Below are positions 10,541 to 22,345 of a DNA stretch of 64,000 nt, piece after piece. Under the pieces are notes generated by a model, which did no database searches, was not told the DNA's origin, and saw only the letters and a program-made list of their open reading frames with translations. The stretch spans positions 150,336,492 to 150,400,491 of the forward strand of contig OX638368.1 in NCBI GenBank assembly GCA_951812925.1, in the 5' to 3' direction. The DNA comes from Calliopum simillimum (lineage: Eukaryota; Arthropoda; Insecta; Diptera; Lauxaniidae). Positions within the stretch are counted from its first letter, which is position 1. Every line of letters begins with the position of its first letter. The translations under genes were made by a program, and so were the position numbers.

Positions 10541-12038
10541 TTTTACTGCTTAGGAATTTTAAGTTATGACTTATGACATTAAGATCTTGTGAATTGGTCA
10601 AATATGTATATTAAGATTTTATTTCACGGTTTGCACGTGAATCGAAATTGTAGTAAGGCACTGTGCTGAAATCCGTAGCTAAATAAAATTTTGCTGAACT
10701 CGAAAAATTATTTTGTCTGGCGCTTCTTTGACTAAAAGCTAACAACTTTTTCATATTTATGACCTAAGTTGATATGGCCCATATTTTTCTGCTGACATTT
10801 TTCGGTTTTTTAATACAATTTCGATCAGAAAAACGGATTTAACTTAAAACAAATTCTTCTTACGAAAGAAGTGTATAAGACAAAAAATGCAAATCATGGT
10901 TTTTCTAAAAAATTCTGAAATTCAGTATAAAAGAGTAATAAAATTTCGTGCATTCTCTATGCAGCCTCCAAAAGACTCAAAAATAATTTTTTTGTTCGTT
11001 TTTTAATTTTTAGATTAGGATAATTCCTAGAAAAAAAAAGATATTGATATAATTTAAAAAGAGTTTTGTAGACAAAGATAATATCATAAGTATATACTAA
11101 GTCAAGGTCTATTTCATTCTTTAGTATATGCTAATGCGCATCATTTTCCAAAGTTTCATTAAAATAGCTTAAGCCGTTCTTGAGAGAAACATGACAACAG
11201 TTTTTAGACACACAATTTTAGAACCTATGTAAAGTGAAGATATCTCAGAAACCATATAGGATACAGCAGTTCTAGTGCCAGATTCGGATTTAGAATTCGC
11301 AAATACATATAAAATGACTATTTTGATTTTTGTTTGTTGTATTTTTTTTCCAATTTTTTTTATGAAAACATAACTTTTTTAAATATTTTTTAAAAAATTA
11401 TGTAATTCCGACCGCGCTCCAAAATGTTTCTGATTTTAAATAAAAAAAAAACAAATTTTTAAAAAAAAATCATCAAAATCGGATCTGTTCTTGAGGACTT
11501 CCAGCTAAAACGCTTTATTGACTCCACTAGTAGGCAAATTTACGAATAATCTTATATTTTGGACATTTTTAGGTTAGGATATCTCAAAATTCTGTAGTGA
11601 TAGAGCGATTTCTTTCGATGACTATTCGTGATTCTTTTTTTTTTGATTTTAGTTTTTGCATGTTATTTTTGACTTCACTCAACTTTGCCTAAAACGGCAA
11701 ATTCGATTTAAAAACAAGCACCCGACGGATTTTCTTAATTTTTTTTAATATGATTAGAAAAGTACCCTGAACAAGAAAATATACAAATTTTCAGAGTGAT
11801 GCAACTTGAGGGTTAAAAACTGTTTTGACCACCTGTGATATGTAGATCCTCGGTCATTTCTAACACATGATATTTACGAAATGAAGTACAAAGAAGAGCA
11901 AATATACAACAACCTAAGAAATAACAATGTAAATAGGCTTAACATACTTCTGAGCTATACTGTATGCTGACCATTTAATCTGCAAGATGCTTGAGTAATT
12001 AAATTTTGTTTGATTTAATTAACAATAATCATCCTTTT
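10541..12038. other. AT-rich repeat-derived stretch, no gene
   Basis: No coding signal is visible. It contains two occurrences of the GATATCTCA plus GATTCGGAT-type module shared with several foldback elements elsewhere in the window (about 11228-11300 and 11576-11625). This implies it is an old, eroded relative of those elements. The remainder is A/T runs. Confidence 0.45.
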
Positions 12039-12520
12039 TATACCCTACATCCAGGGTATATTCGCTTTGTCCTTCCGTTTGTAACGCAGAGAAGGAGGCG
12101 TGGCAGGTATAGAAAAGTATATATATTCTTGATCAGCGTCACCTCCTGAGTCGATATAGCCATGTCCGTCTGTCTGGCTGAATGGCTGGCTGGCTGGGTG
12201 GCTTGCTGGGTGTGTGTGGATATACATTTTTTGGGAAAACTGAGCAACATAATTCAATGAAGTAGGATTTGAGGGCGTGGCACCTCACATATAAGCGAAA
12301 GTTTCAAAATGCTATACTGAAAGATTTTTTAAAGAATTTTACTCAAACACTCAGAACAGTAAATGCAAGCTCTACGCAAAATCAAGGTAAGCTCGGAGGT
12401 GAGGGCGTGGCACTTCCCATATAAGCAATTTGTTCTCATACTCTCCTAATAATACATATACTTGAAATGCAGTGTAGGGTATTTAGTTTTTGGCCAGGCC
12501 AAAGATACCACCCTTACTAG
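12039..12520 (+). mobile_element. HINE-like element, short complete copy
   Basis: Both ends are present in 482 bp: TATACCCTACATCCAGGGTA at the 5' end, and at the 3' end GTGTAGGGTATTTAG, the hairpin TTGGCCAGGCCAA, a spacer and TACTAG before TTTA. A CTGG-type tetranucleotide tract lies near 12175-12210. Internal units are reduced to about one and a half. This compact copy best defines the family boundaries. Confidence 0.8.
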
Positions 12521-12540
12521 TTTATTGTTAAATTAACGAA

Positions 12541-13980
12541 AAGTTAATAAAAGAGATAACTGCATGTTTACACTCAGTTTGTTCTCAACTGAATAATAAG
12601 TTCACAACATTGAAATCCTTGAATCGCTTAGCATTTGCATTATTTATGAGGATTAAATGCTTGTAATCGATGCTTAATTAATCGCTGTAGACGCTCTCTG
12701 CTATTGCTGCTGTCGTCGTACAACTCAATCGTAAATTAATTAAAGCGACATTTGCTGCATGTTAAGCCGTCATTTAAATGAATTTAATGACATTTTATGG
12801 AATTATTATAATTTTTATGGCAAAATTAGAATGCGCAAAATAAATGCGAGCGTTCCTGTTTTTTTTTTTTTTATTAAAGTGTCTTGTTGAATCGCATGTA
12901 CATTGTGGTTGAGTTTACGTTATTTTTCCAAAAAAATTTAAATTTATAATAAAAAAAAACTGGTCTTGAGGCAGCACTTTATGAGTTGAACAAAAAGAGC
13001 TACAAGGCATTCGGCAAGTTGGGTACTTAAGTCTTCAAAAATTATAGCTACATATACATATAATTTCAGCTTAAATCAATTTATATTCAGTTTAATATTT
13101 AACTGAAAATAAAAAAATTATATGCATTAGGGTGGTTCAAAAACAAATTTATTTTTTTTTAATATAAGTTTTTATTTCTTAATTATGAATATTTTTTAAC
13201 ATAAACTTAGAAAAAATAAGTAACTTATGATTTTTTTCAGCCGTCCATGCACAACTTAACCTGCAATTTGACTTTTAAATAAAAAAAAAAATCAAGTAGT
13301 AAAAATACAGTTATATTTTTCCCAGTCAATTTCAACCATAACCAATAAAGTTATGTTTAAATGTCATTAAAATTTGACTGTCAAATAAAATCAATAAACA
13401 TATCAACATGTCTTGCCAACAACGCAGCAAACATGGTAACAAACAAAATTCTTGGTAAAACGCCAGCAGCCAAATAAAAGATACAAACGAACAAGTAGGC
13501 AGTAGATACTTTATCTCTAAAATACAAAAGAACAAAACAAAAACACAAAAAAATTAAAGGAAAAAACAAAGATATAAAAAATAACAACATCAAAATTAGT
13601 GCACTCCTTACAAAAAAATAAAATGAGAACAACAGCAACAACAATAAACATTGATTTTAATCACATTCGCTATGGATACCAGCGCCTTAAACAACACGCA
13701 CAATTCTCACTACAATACCCCCCTCATATCATCATCATAACCAGCGTGGAGCGAGAGATAAATACAAATGGTTAATCGACAATGAATTGATGGCGTGATG
13801 AACATTATCACTACAACAACAACATTAACGAGAACAACCCAAAACTTTAACTGTGAAGCATCTTACTGTGTCTACGCGCGCGCTCAGTACCTGTCATATG
13901 TACAAGTCTGGTTGCATGCAACAACACCTTTCTTGGTGAACTCAAATCAAACTCAAAAGAGCATCACTTTACGCTGCACA
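12541..13980. other. Largely unique AT-rich DNA with clustered homeodomain-type sites
   Basis: About 12600-12840 is rich in TTTATG, ATTAATTAA and ATCGATGC-type words, with a GGATTA site, in otherwise repeat-free sequence. This is the look of an insect developmental enhancer, but it is only a composition argument. From 12870 to 13660 there are A/T runs; from 13680 to 13980 the sequence is more balanced and unique. No gene is recognised. Confidence 0.35.
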
Positions 13981-14099
13981 TGTGATATATGTGTATTCGT
14001 GTAATCCCAGCAAGAAATCAAGAGCGTAGTGACTTTGAATTACAGCGTATGCCCTAATAACTGTCGCACTTTTTTGAAGCTTTTATATAAGAAAATAGG

Positions 14100-15238
14100 C
14101 ATGCATTGATTTGTCAATGTCACAAAATAAAATTTTAACAGCCATTGCGAAATTAGCTGACCCCAAAGTTTTCCTGATAAGTTCCTTTTCAAAGTTTGTG
14201 AGCAATGGAAGCGAAGAGAGAGCTTATACAAAAGTAACATTTGTAAGGCAAAAAAACAGGGGAGATTGTAAAGTTGCTGCAGAAGCTAGATATAAAACGC
14301 AGATTTGTGCAGCGTATTGTGGCTCGATTAAAGACAAAACGAAATGTTGATATATCTTAGAAAACCGGAGGAAAATGCATGATTCGAACTAGAGCTTTGG
14401 TGAAGATTATTCATGAGCGAATAAGAAGAAATTGCGCCATTTTAGGGAAACAATTGGTCAAGGACTTAAATGTGAGCCGTAAAACCATCAGAAACGTCAT
14501 TAAAGAAAACTTGAAGATGAAAGCTTATAAAAAGAAAAGGATTCATGGTCTTACGGAGCGTCAAAAAAAAAAATGCGGAAGTAAAGAAGCACTCTACTCC
14601 TTCAAAGGCACGCAAAGAGCAGGATTAGATTTTCGGATGAGAAGTTGTTCATACTGCAAATAAGTCACAACCCATAGAATGACCGCGTGTATTCACCGAG
14701 GGTGTGTGATATTGCTCCATATAAAAAAGAGGTTGAAAGGTATTAAAACACTACATCTGTTATGGTCTGGGGACCCATTTCCGAAAAATGCGCGCTTTCC
14801 TTACTTTTCATTGATCAAGGCGTCAAAACAAACGCCCGATATTACTTGGACGAAGTACTTGCCACCCATTTTTTACCTCAAGCATCTGAGCTTTTCGGCA
14901 ATGACCCATATTGCTTCCAGCAAGATTCTGCTCCGGCACACAAAGCAAACACCGTTCAGCACTGGTGCGAAGAAAATATTCCATGTTTTATTCCGGTAGA
15001 TGAATGGCCTCCATCTACTCCCGATCTAAGCCCTCTGGATTTCTGCATATGGGAATATATGCTGGAGAAGTTTAAAAACCACAAAAACATGAAATTGGAA
15101 CAATACAAAAGCCGTTTGAGAAAAATTTGGGATGAAATACCAGGCGAAGTCGTTAGTGCCGCCTGTAAGAGTTTCCAAAAACGTATGAGGCTGGCAATTA
15201 AAACCAAAGGCAAACGATTTGAGCTTAATCAGACATAA
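14100..15238 (+). pseudogene. maT-like (DD37D) Tc1/mariner transposase, inactivated
   Basis: A helix-turn-helix segment is readable from about 14379 (VKIIHERIRRN, then LVKDLNVSRKTIRNVIKENL) in frame 3. The catalytic core continues in frame 2: SDEKLF with the first Asp at 14636, QQDSAPAH with the second at 14924, and SPDLSPLDF-like wording (PDLSPLDF) with the third at 15038. Exactly 37 residues separate the last two, so the signature is DD37D. A frameshift lies near the A run at 14566-14576, and in-frame stops occur at 14675 (TAG) and 14744 (TAA). From 14762 the frame is open for 158 residues to the natural end. The encoded enzyme would have cut and pasted the element; this copy cannot. Candidate terminal repeats near 14063 and 15300 (GTCGCAC against GTCGTAC) are weak. 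Confidence 0.8.
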
Positions 15239-16134
15239 TGCAAGCCAATCAGACCAAAATGCCTTTTAGTTCTTTTTTTCTGTGAAAAATATGGTACGAC
15301 TTCACTTCATTGGAAAATAAATATTTTAAAACAATTGCATCTGTGATTGTAGAAACATGTAGCAAACTGTACTTTTTAAGAAGTTTGAAATTTATATTCT
15401 CCACAATTTATTTAATAAAAATGTTTTAAAAGATGAAACTTTTAATAACACTGGACAGTATTCATGACCTACTGAATACGAAAATAATATCAGATTCATA
15501 TCGTATAGATCATTGAAAATTATTGCACACATGTGTTTTATTTTTTGATTTAACGTCCAATTTCTGAAATATTTGACCGTTCCGTGATTTTCTAACAATA
15601 TGTATGTAATTTATAGAAAATCGAACTTCAACAAACATTGCTTTTCACTTTGCAATGCAATCTAAATAAAATTTGGGGTCGTAATAGCTATGAGAATTTT
15701 CTACCCATAACAGAAAACAGAATTAAAATATCTTAAATGATTCAGAACTTATGATTTTGGCAACGATAAATGCCAGATGTCGCCACTGTGCGTCGTAGTA
15801 GTAGGCTGCTTGCCACAATTTGCAACTAAGAATGGTTTTTAATGTTTTTTTGCCACACTCCACCAAAATTTTGCTGAGCATTGAAAATATTTTTCCCTAC
15901 TGGGAAGCCTCGACTATAATATTTTTACTCATGCAACCGGTTACCAGGGCTCATTTACTGAGAGCATTCAACAAAATAAACCTAAACATTCGTATTCCAT
16001 AGATGTCAGTCAATTCATTTCATTCTAGCGCACGTTACTCGCGTAAAATGTTTTGTAAATAGCAGATATTTAATTGATCTTGCACCAGATAAGTTTAAAA
16101 ATATATATAAAATTAAACTATGTAGGTACGTAGG
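15239..16134. other. Non-coding AT-rich stretch, nothing recognised
   Basis: Some small frames are open, but none resembles a protein. It separates the dead mariner from the 1.4 kb palindrome. The first part may be the 3' untranslated tail of the mariner element. Confidence 0.5.
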
Positions 16135-16137
16135 TTA

Positions 16138-17532
16138 TAGTACAGTCATTTGGTAGTTTTACCTGGAAAGTTTTGCGGGATTTCTGCAAATGAGTTATTT
16201 TATAGATTTCGATGTGCTCTTTCAGAATTTCAACTTTGCTACCTCGTATCGTGTTCGCTCGAGCCGCCATATTGGAAAAATGGCGTCCAAAATCAGTTTT
16301 TTACAAATATCTCTTCAACGGTTTTATTTAGAGAAAAATTTTTCAGGACAATGTTGTAGCTTATAAAATTTTCTATAAAAATGACCTTAGAATTGTTTTC
16401 GTACGACTTATAACTCAGGAGATATCTTTATTCAAAATATTAGAAAAATTAGTAAATTGTGAATGCCACTTATGAGTAGGCACAGTGATGTGTCAAGCTT
16501 ATAATTACGATAACTTATGAACGGTGAGTTGCACGTTTAAAATAAAAACACTTGTTTATAGGAAATAACTTGCGCTACAAGATACATATCATTTTTTTTT
16601 CATATCACCTATAGTTAAGGAGATATTTTTCCCACAAACATAAAATTTTGAAAAAAAAAGTTTTTTCAAAATGGCTCCTAAACGGTTCGTTGTAGAAAAA
16701 AAATTGTCCATGCATTTTGTAGAACGTTGAATTCCCTATAAGAGTCTCTTCGAGCTGTTTTTTTGTCAGACTTACCCTTCATGAGATATAGCGTCTTGAA
16801 AATCATTCAAAATTGAATATTGTTCTATGCGCCCTACTATGTTCAATTTTGAATGATTTTCAAGTCGCGATATCTCATGTAGGGTAAATCTGACGAAAAA
16901 AAAGCTCGAAGAGACTCTTATAGGAAATAGAACGTTCTACAAAATGCATCGACAATTTTTTTTCTAGGACGAACCGTTTAGGAGCCATTTTGAAAAAACG
17001 TTTTTTTTTCAAAACTATAGGTTTGTGGGAAAAATATCTCCTTAACTATAGGTGATATGAAAAAAAAATGATATGTATCTTGTAGCGCAAGTTATTCCCT
17101 ATAAAAAAATATTTTTATTTTAAATGTGCGACTCACCGTTCATAAGTTATCGTAATTATAAGCTTGACACATCACTGAGCCTACTCATAAGTGGCATTCA
17201 CAATTTACTAATTTTTCTAAAATTTTGAATAAAGATATCTCCTGAGTTATGAGTCGTACGAAAACAATTCAAGGGTCATTTTTATAGAAAATTTTATAAG
17301 CTACAACATTGTCCCAAAAAAATTTTCTCTAAATGTATCCGTTAAAAAGATATTTGTAAAAAACTGATTTTGGACGCCATTTTTCCAATATGGCGGCGCG
17401 AGCGAACACGATTCGAGGTAGCAAAGTTGAAATTCTGAAAGAGCACATCGAAATCTATAAAATAACTCATTTGCAGAAATCCCGCAAAACTTTCCAGGTA
17501 ACATCATTTTTTTCTCCCAAATGATTGTACTA
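16138..17532. mobile_element. 1.4 kb palindromic foldback element
   Basis: Almost the whole element is an inverted repeat: arms of about 680 bp around a ~35 bp centre near 16835. Ends are TAGTACAGTCATTTGG on the left and CCAAATGATTGTACTA on the right. They are flanked by TTA at 16135-16137 and TTA at 17533-17535; alternatively the flanking TA can be taken as the duplication with GTAC-type ends. The arms differ at scattered positions and by small indels, so they have diverged since formation. The two arms translate to nearly the same 68-69 residue open frame (16150-16359 plus strand, 17301-17507 minus strand), a mirror artefact rather than a gene. No transposase. Confidence 0.8.
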
Positions 17533-17995
17533 TTACCCTGAAGCCAATAATAATTAATAATAAATTACACCCACCGTTTTTCCAATTCTTTTTGTTTTTT
17601 TACATATTTATTTTATTTTACTCTGGTCTTATTTGTGCTTTTCCTTCATCAACGTTTACTAATATCCAAGAATTGTTCATTATTTTTTTTATTTTTTCAT
17701 TTCATTGTTTTGTTCTACGACTCCCGTCCGTTCCTGAATTGGATTCTATGAAAGAATCACGGTTTCTTCAAAATAATTCTTAGAAATAAATGCAGTTTAA
17801 TGATTTGACTCTTGTGGTATGATTTTGGATTATGAGAAAGTATATTTTTGTTTTTTTTTATGACCACTCATAATCGTGTTAACAATAAAAAAACCAATAT
17901 TTATATCGCAAATGTTGCCATATTTAAACGAAAAAGTTTTTTCTTTGTTCTGAGTAAAATTTTGGTCTCTAAGCCCTTTAAAATATGTCACAAAA

Positions 17996-18830
17996 TAGTA
18001 AAGGTTGGCCTGGCCAAAAACAAAACACCTTACACAGCAGAATTTTAAAAATTTTGCTTGCATGGGAAATCCTTTGCCCTCTTATTCGAATTCACCTAGT
18101 TTTTACCTACATCTTGGACCCACAATTCTGAGTGTCTATTTGAAAGCGGCTAACATTATCTTCAATATGGCTTTCAATAGAACATTTTGAATATCTTGCT
18201 TGTGTTTGAGGTGCCACGCCCTCTTTTCCAAGTTCACAAAGTATGTATTTGCTTCGAGTTTTCATTGATCATCCCTTGTATTTGTGATAATTTAGTTGTG
18301 TTATCTCAAATAACCTTTCAGTATAGCACTTTCAAGATTTTTCTTGTATGATAGGCACCATGTCCTTTTACCGAATTCACAAAGATTTTCTTTAGATAAC
18401 TTATGTGTATATAGACTGCATTCCGTAAATAAATCCTTACAAATTGTTCGTATGGGCGGTAGGTGTGTCCTTAAACTGTCTTCGCTCATTTTCAATTCCC
18501 CTAGCTAACTTTATGATGGAGATATAGTGCAAAATTTCATCAAATTATCTTGCTTAGTTTTTCCATCAAAAATATTTTCACAGATAGACAAAAGAACAGA
18601 CAGACAGCTATGTATGGAATCTCAGGAACTATGTAACTTTTACAACGGAATAGTGTACATATCTTCATTAAATAAGTACATTTCAAAAAAATATTAAAAC
18701 GACTTCCACGGACAGGAAGCCAGACAGACGAACATGGATAAATTGATTCAGTAGAAGCCACTGGTCGAGAATATATATACTTTTCCATACTTCCTACGAC
18801 TCCTTTTCTGCGTCACAAATGGACAGAAAT
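17996..18830 (-). mobile_element. HINE-like element, diverged minus-strand copy lacking the 5' tip
   Basis: Read on the minus strand, the order matches the family: the conserved block near 18720-18830 (AAGTATATATATTCTCGACC-like), the GTCTGTCTGGCTT segment, then GGGCGTGGCACCTC near 18210-18230, and the 3' hairpin GGCCAGGCC at 18005-18015. It is the most diverged copy here. An extra ~100 bp near 18600-18720 duplicates the CAGACAGAC stretch. The terminal TATACCC is missing. Confidence 0.6.
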
Positions 18831-18981
18831 TTTACTCAGACACTAATAACTATAAAATAAAGCTCTCAACAAAAACTGGGTGAAATCAGACAAGAGGGCG
18901 CGGCATATAAGCAAAATTTTCAAAATACTGTAGTGTAGGGTATTTAATGTTTGGCCATGCCAAAGATTACACCCTTACTAG
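18831..18981 (+). mobile_element. HINE-like 3'-end fragment
   Basis: It starts inside an internal unit (TTTTACTCAGACACTAATAA) and runs to GTGTAGGGTATTT, the near-hairpin TTTGGCCATGCCAAA and CTAG. It is joined head-to-head to the minus-strand copy immediately upstream, which suggests recombination or capture between two copies. Confidence 0.65.
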
Positions 18982-19132
18982 TGTTTTTCAGTTCTTTTTT
19001 TTTATATGGAGATAATGCTGCAACATAAAAGAAATAGAAAACGCAAGCTGAATCCGATACGATTTTTTAAATGTTACATTCTGATTGTACATGGTCTAGA
19101 GAGTTTTTGGCGGCATCGGGGAATGGCTTTTT

Positions 19133-20037
19133 TATACCCTACACCCAGGGTATATTCACTTTGTCCTTCCGTTTGTAACGCAAAGAAGGAGGCGTGGCAG
19201 ATATAGAAAAGTATATATATTCTTGATCAGCATCACCTCCTGAGTCGATATAGCCATGTCCGTCTGTCTGGCTGGCTGGCTGGTTGGCTGGCTGGCTGGC
19301 TGGCTGGCTGGCTGTGTGTTGAAATACACTTTTTGGGAAAACTAAGCAAGATAATTCAATAAAATTTGTTACACTGCCTCCGTCGTCAAAGATAGCTCGG
19401 GGAATTGAAAATGAGCGAAGTCGGTCAGCGGACACGCCTACCGCCCATACAAAAAATATATTCAAAATGCAATTTTAGGAGTATTTTTCACGACAATGCA
19501 ACCAAAATACCCATAAATACTAAAAATTGTAGGCGCAAGCTCTGAGAAAAAACTGAACGATTTCGAACAAGAGGACGTGGCACCTCCCATATAAGCAAAA
19601 GCTTCAAAACGCTATACTGAAAGTATTTTTTGAGATATTCAAACCAAATTCGACTCAAACACTGGATGAAATCTGACAAGGAGCCGTGGCACCTCCCATA
19701 TAAGCAAAAGTTTCAAAATGCTATACTGAAAGAGTTTTTTGAGATAATCCAACCAAACTTCACTCAAATACTAAAGACAATAAATGCACGCTTTAAGCTA
19801 AAACTAGACGAACTCGGACAAGAGGGCGTGGCACCCCCTATGTAAGCAAAAGCTTCAAAACGCTATACTGAAAACGTTTTTCACTCAGACACTAATAACT
19901 ATAAATCCAAACTCTGGACAAAAACTGGGTGAACTCGGACAAGAGAGCGTAGCACCTCCCATATGAGCAAAATTTTAAAAATACTGCAGTGTAGGGTATT
20001 TAATGTTTGGCCAGGCCAAATTTTACACCCTTACTAG
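19133..20037 (+). mobile_element. HINE-like element, complete 905 bp copy
   Basis: Both ends are intact: TATACCCTACACCCAGGGTA after a T run, and GTGTAGGGTATTTAATG, hairpin TTTGGCCAGGCCAAA, spacer, CTAG before TTT. The TGGC/CTGG tract is about 19267-19315. Three internal ~142 bp units follow, with GGGCGTGGCA phase marks. The family inserts between T residues and makes no obvious duplication. Confidence 0.8.
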
Positions 20038-22230
20038 TTTTCGTTCAAGCCAACTGTGAGTGTTAGCACTAAGCTAAAAATAGGGTGGTATTTTCAAATG
20101 GTCGTATTTCGGCAATAAGGCAAACTCTAGTAAGTATTTGGAAAAAACTGATTTCCGAGAACTTTGATCTTGAACAACTATTTATGCGGCAGTGGTTTCT
20201 TGCCGATTTTTTATCATCGAATTTGTTGACTAAAATTTGACCTAAATTTTATGCCAATCCGAATGAAATGAATCACAGGTATTTTCAGTTAAATTCCTAT
20301 AAAATAATATGGCAACACCCTGCAGCAGTGCACACCTACTACTGCTGCTATCGCTGTCATTGCTGCCACTCCATATGTCTTCTATGGCAGCCAATAAACT
20401 TATTAAGTAATCCAATTTGGTAAAATTAGTGGATATCACTTTATTGTTGTTGCTTATTGTTATGATACTGAAATTCGTTATGCTCGATTTCGATATTGCC
20501 TGGTTACCATTCCTTCCTATGGCTACAACAGCAGACATAATTTCATTGCTTTTCTTGTTGTTGTTTTTGTTGCTCTTTATTAATTAAGTATCGTTTTATT
20601 CACATTTTTAAGGCAATAAAAATCTTCATTTGGATAATCCGAACGGATTGAGGCAAATTTAATTATATTTCATGTTTTGTTTTTGTGAGTGTGAGATTTT
20701 TTTCTTTCTTTAACTTGGATTTTAAAGTTTTTTTATGAGTTTATGAAATTAATTTAGTTGGGTTGGTGCCTGAAAAATTTTAAGTTTTGTTAATTAACTT
20801 AAAGGTTAATTTTTAAAGACCCTTTGACAGTTATTTGCGAAACATTCAATTTCATTTTATATCTATTTATTTTGTATCATTAAAAAGTTATAAAATACAA
20901 CGAAAAATATTAAAAGAAACATAAAAAACTTTTAATTACTTAATCAGCCTATTCCTCAGTCATTTACGCACACATACTCGCACCCAAATCACATTTAACC
21001 TGTTCAGCACTCCCTTTACATACCAATCCACACATTAGCCCAAATAAAAATTACAACAAAAACAGCGATACAACGACATCATTGGCGCATGTTCCCAACT
21101 CTCGTCGAAGAAGAGAAGTAAAACAGATTGGTGACCATATCCCATATCAGGGTAATTATTGTTAAATGAGATAACGATCTTGTAGTCTGGTGACATTTAT
21201 TTATTTTCCTTAATTTTGTGTATTAATCTTCTCGGAAAACATGCAGACAGTGCGCGACGATCATGAGCGTACGGGAAGAGAAGGACGCTTGGACGATCAT
21301 TAAGATCAAACAACAAACATAGCAAAGACGATCGAACGTGTTGAGCAAACATTTTTTTTTGTTTTTTGGTCATCAACATCATGTGATGATCGAACAACAA
21401 AAAAAAAAACTCATCAGCATGCGCTCAAAAAATCACTGGTATCCTATCGTCAGCACCAGCTCAGGCGACGACTCATGCCATGCTTTAGCTCAATCATTTG
21501 TTCAATCGGACGTGTAGTCAAGGAATGAAAAACATAAAAAAATTAACAGCAACGACACGCTCACAAGTATCATTAGCAATAACAGCACCTTGGCATCGTA
21601 CAAAAAAAAAAACCTATTCATTGAAGATCATGGCTAACACACAGATCGTTTTGCTGCCAAAATATTTGATGACAATAATTTCGTTATGATAAGCAACAAC
21701 AACAACAACAACAACAACAACTACAACATCAAATAAGGATAGTACTGAAGAAGTCACCTTCAGCATGAGCTATAAGTAGTTTTGGTATAACGAACATTAT
21801 TAGATTAAAAAAAGTAATGAAATGTTTTTCTTATTGTAAGCCTGATTACAGTATTCTACCATTAACTCAATAGTACAGACTAATAAAGTGTTAACGGAGC
21901 GTTTTTTCTATCAAAATCTCAGCTGAGCTCAGATCATTAAGATTGTAGTATGAAGTATTATTTTCATAGCACGAACTCCATTGACTAATTTTAATAGTAA
22001 AAATTTATTGGATCTTATTGCAAAAAAAATAGTTCGTACTACATTATTTCTAGTAAATTTTACTAGAATTTCAAGTCAAAATAGTAACAACTTCGCAATA
22101 AAATAAACTTTACCTTACTGTTTAAGTAAATTCAGAATTTTCGAATAATAACCTTTCAGTATAGTAATTTTTTTGAAAAATTTGGAGTGATATTTACCTT
22201 ACTATAAGGTTCAAACAAAACAAAAAATAA
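20038..22230. other. Mostly unique AT-rich DNA, no gene recognised
   Basis: The open frames are short and have no recognisable content. There are AAC and GTT trinucleotide tracts (AACAACAAC at 21694-21720). From about 21880 to 22200 there is a diffuse repeat with TTTTACTAGAATT and TTTACCTTACT words that recur at 22380-22460 and loosely at 39770-39900. Confidence 0.45.
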
Positions 22231-22234
22231 AAAA

Positions 22235-22345
22235 CGATGACCACACTAGGATTCGATCCGAAGACCGTCCATGTGTTGGATAGAAAAATATTATTTTTGC
22301 ATAAAATTACAAACTTGTTAGACCTTCACACCACTGACTTATATT
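22235..22345 (-). repeat. tRNA-like SINE-type unit with A- and B-box resemblance
   Basis: On the minus strand: AAGTCAGTGGTGTGAAGG (A-box-like), then the family block CCAACACATGGACGGTC, then TCGGATCGAATCCTAG, in which GGATCGAATCC matches the B-box consensus at 10 of 11 positions, and finally ATCG with a T run. This is the spacing and order of an internal pol III promoter. It could be a tRNA-derived SINE head; a functional tRNA gene is unlikely because no clean cloverleaf was found. Confidence 0.4.

Noticed and set aside
16138..17532. Palindromes as assembly artefacts
   Set aside because: The two arms differ by substitutions and indels in all the large palindromes, and related pieces occur elsewhere in the window, so simple read-chimera errors are unlikely, though long reads should confirm.
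22235..22345. A functional tRNA gene
   Set aside because: A- and B-box-like words are present, but no acceptor or anticodon stems could be paired convincingly.
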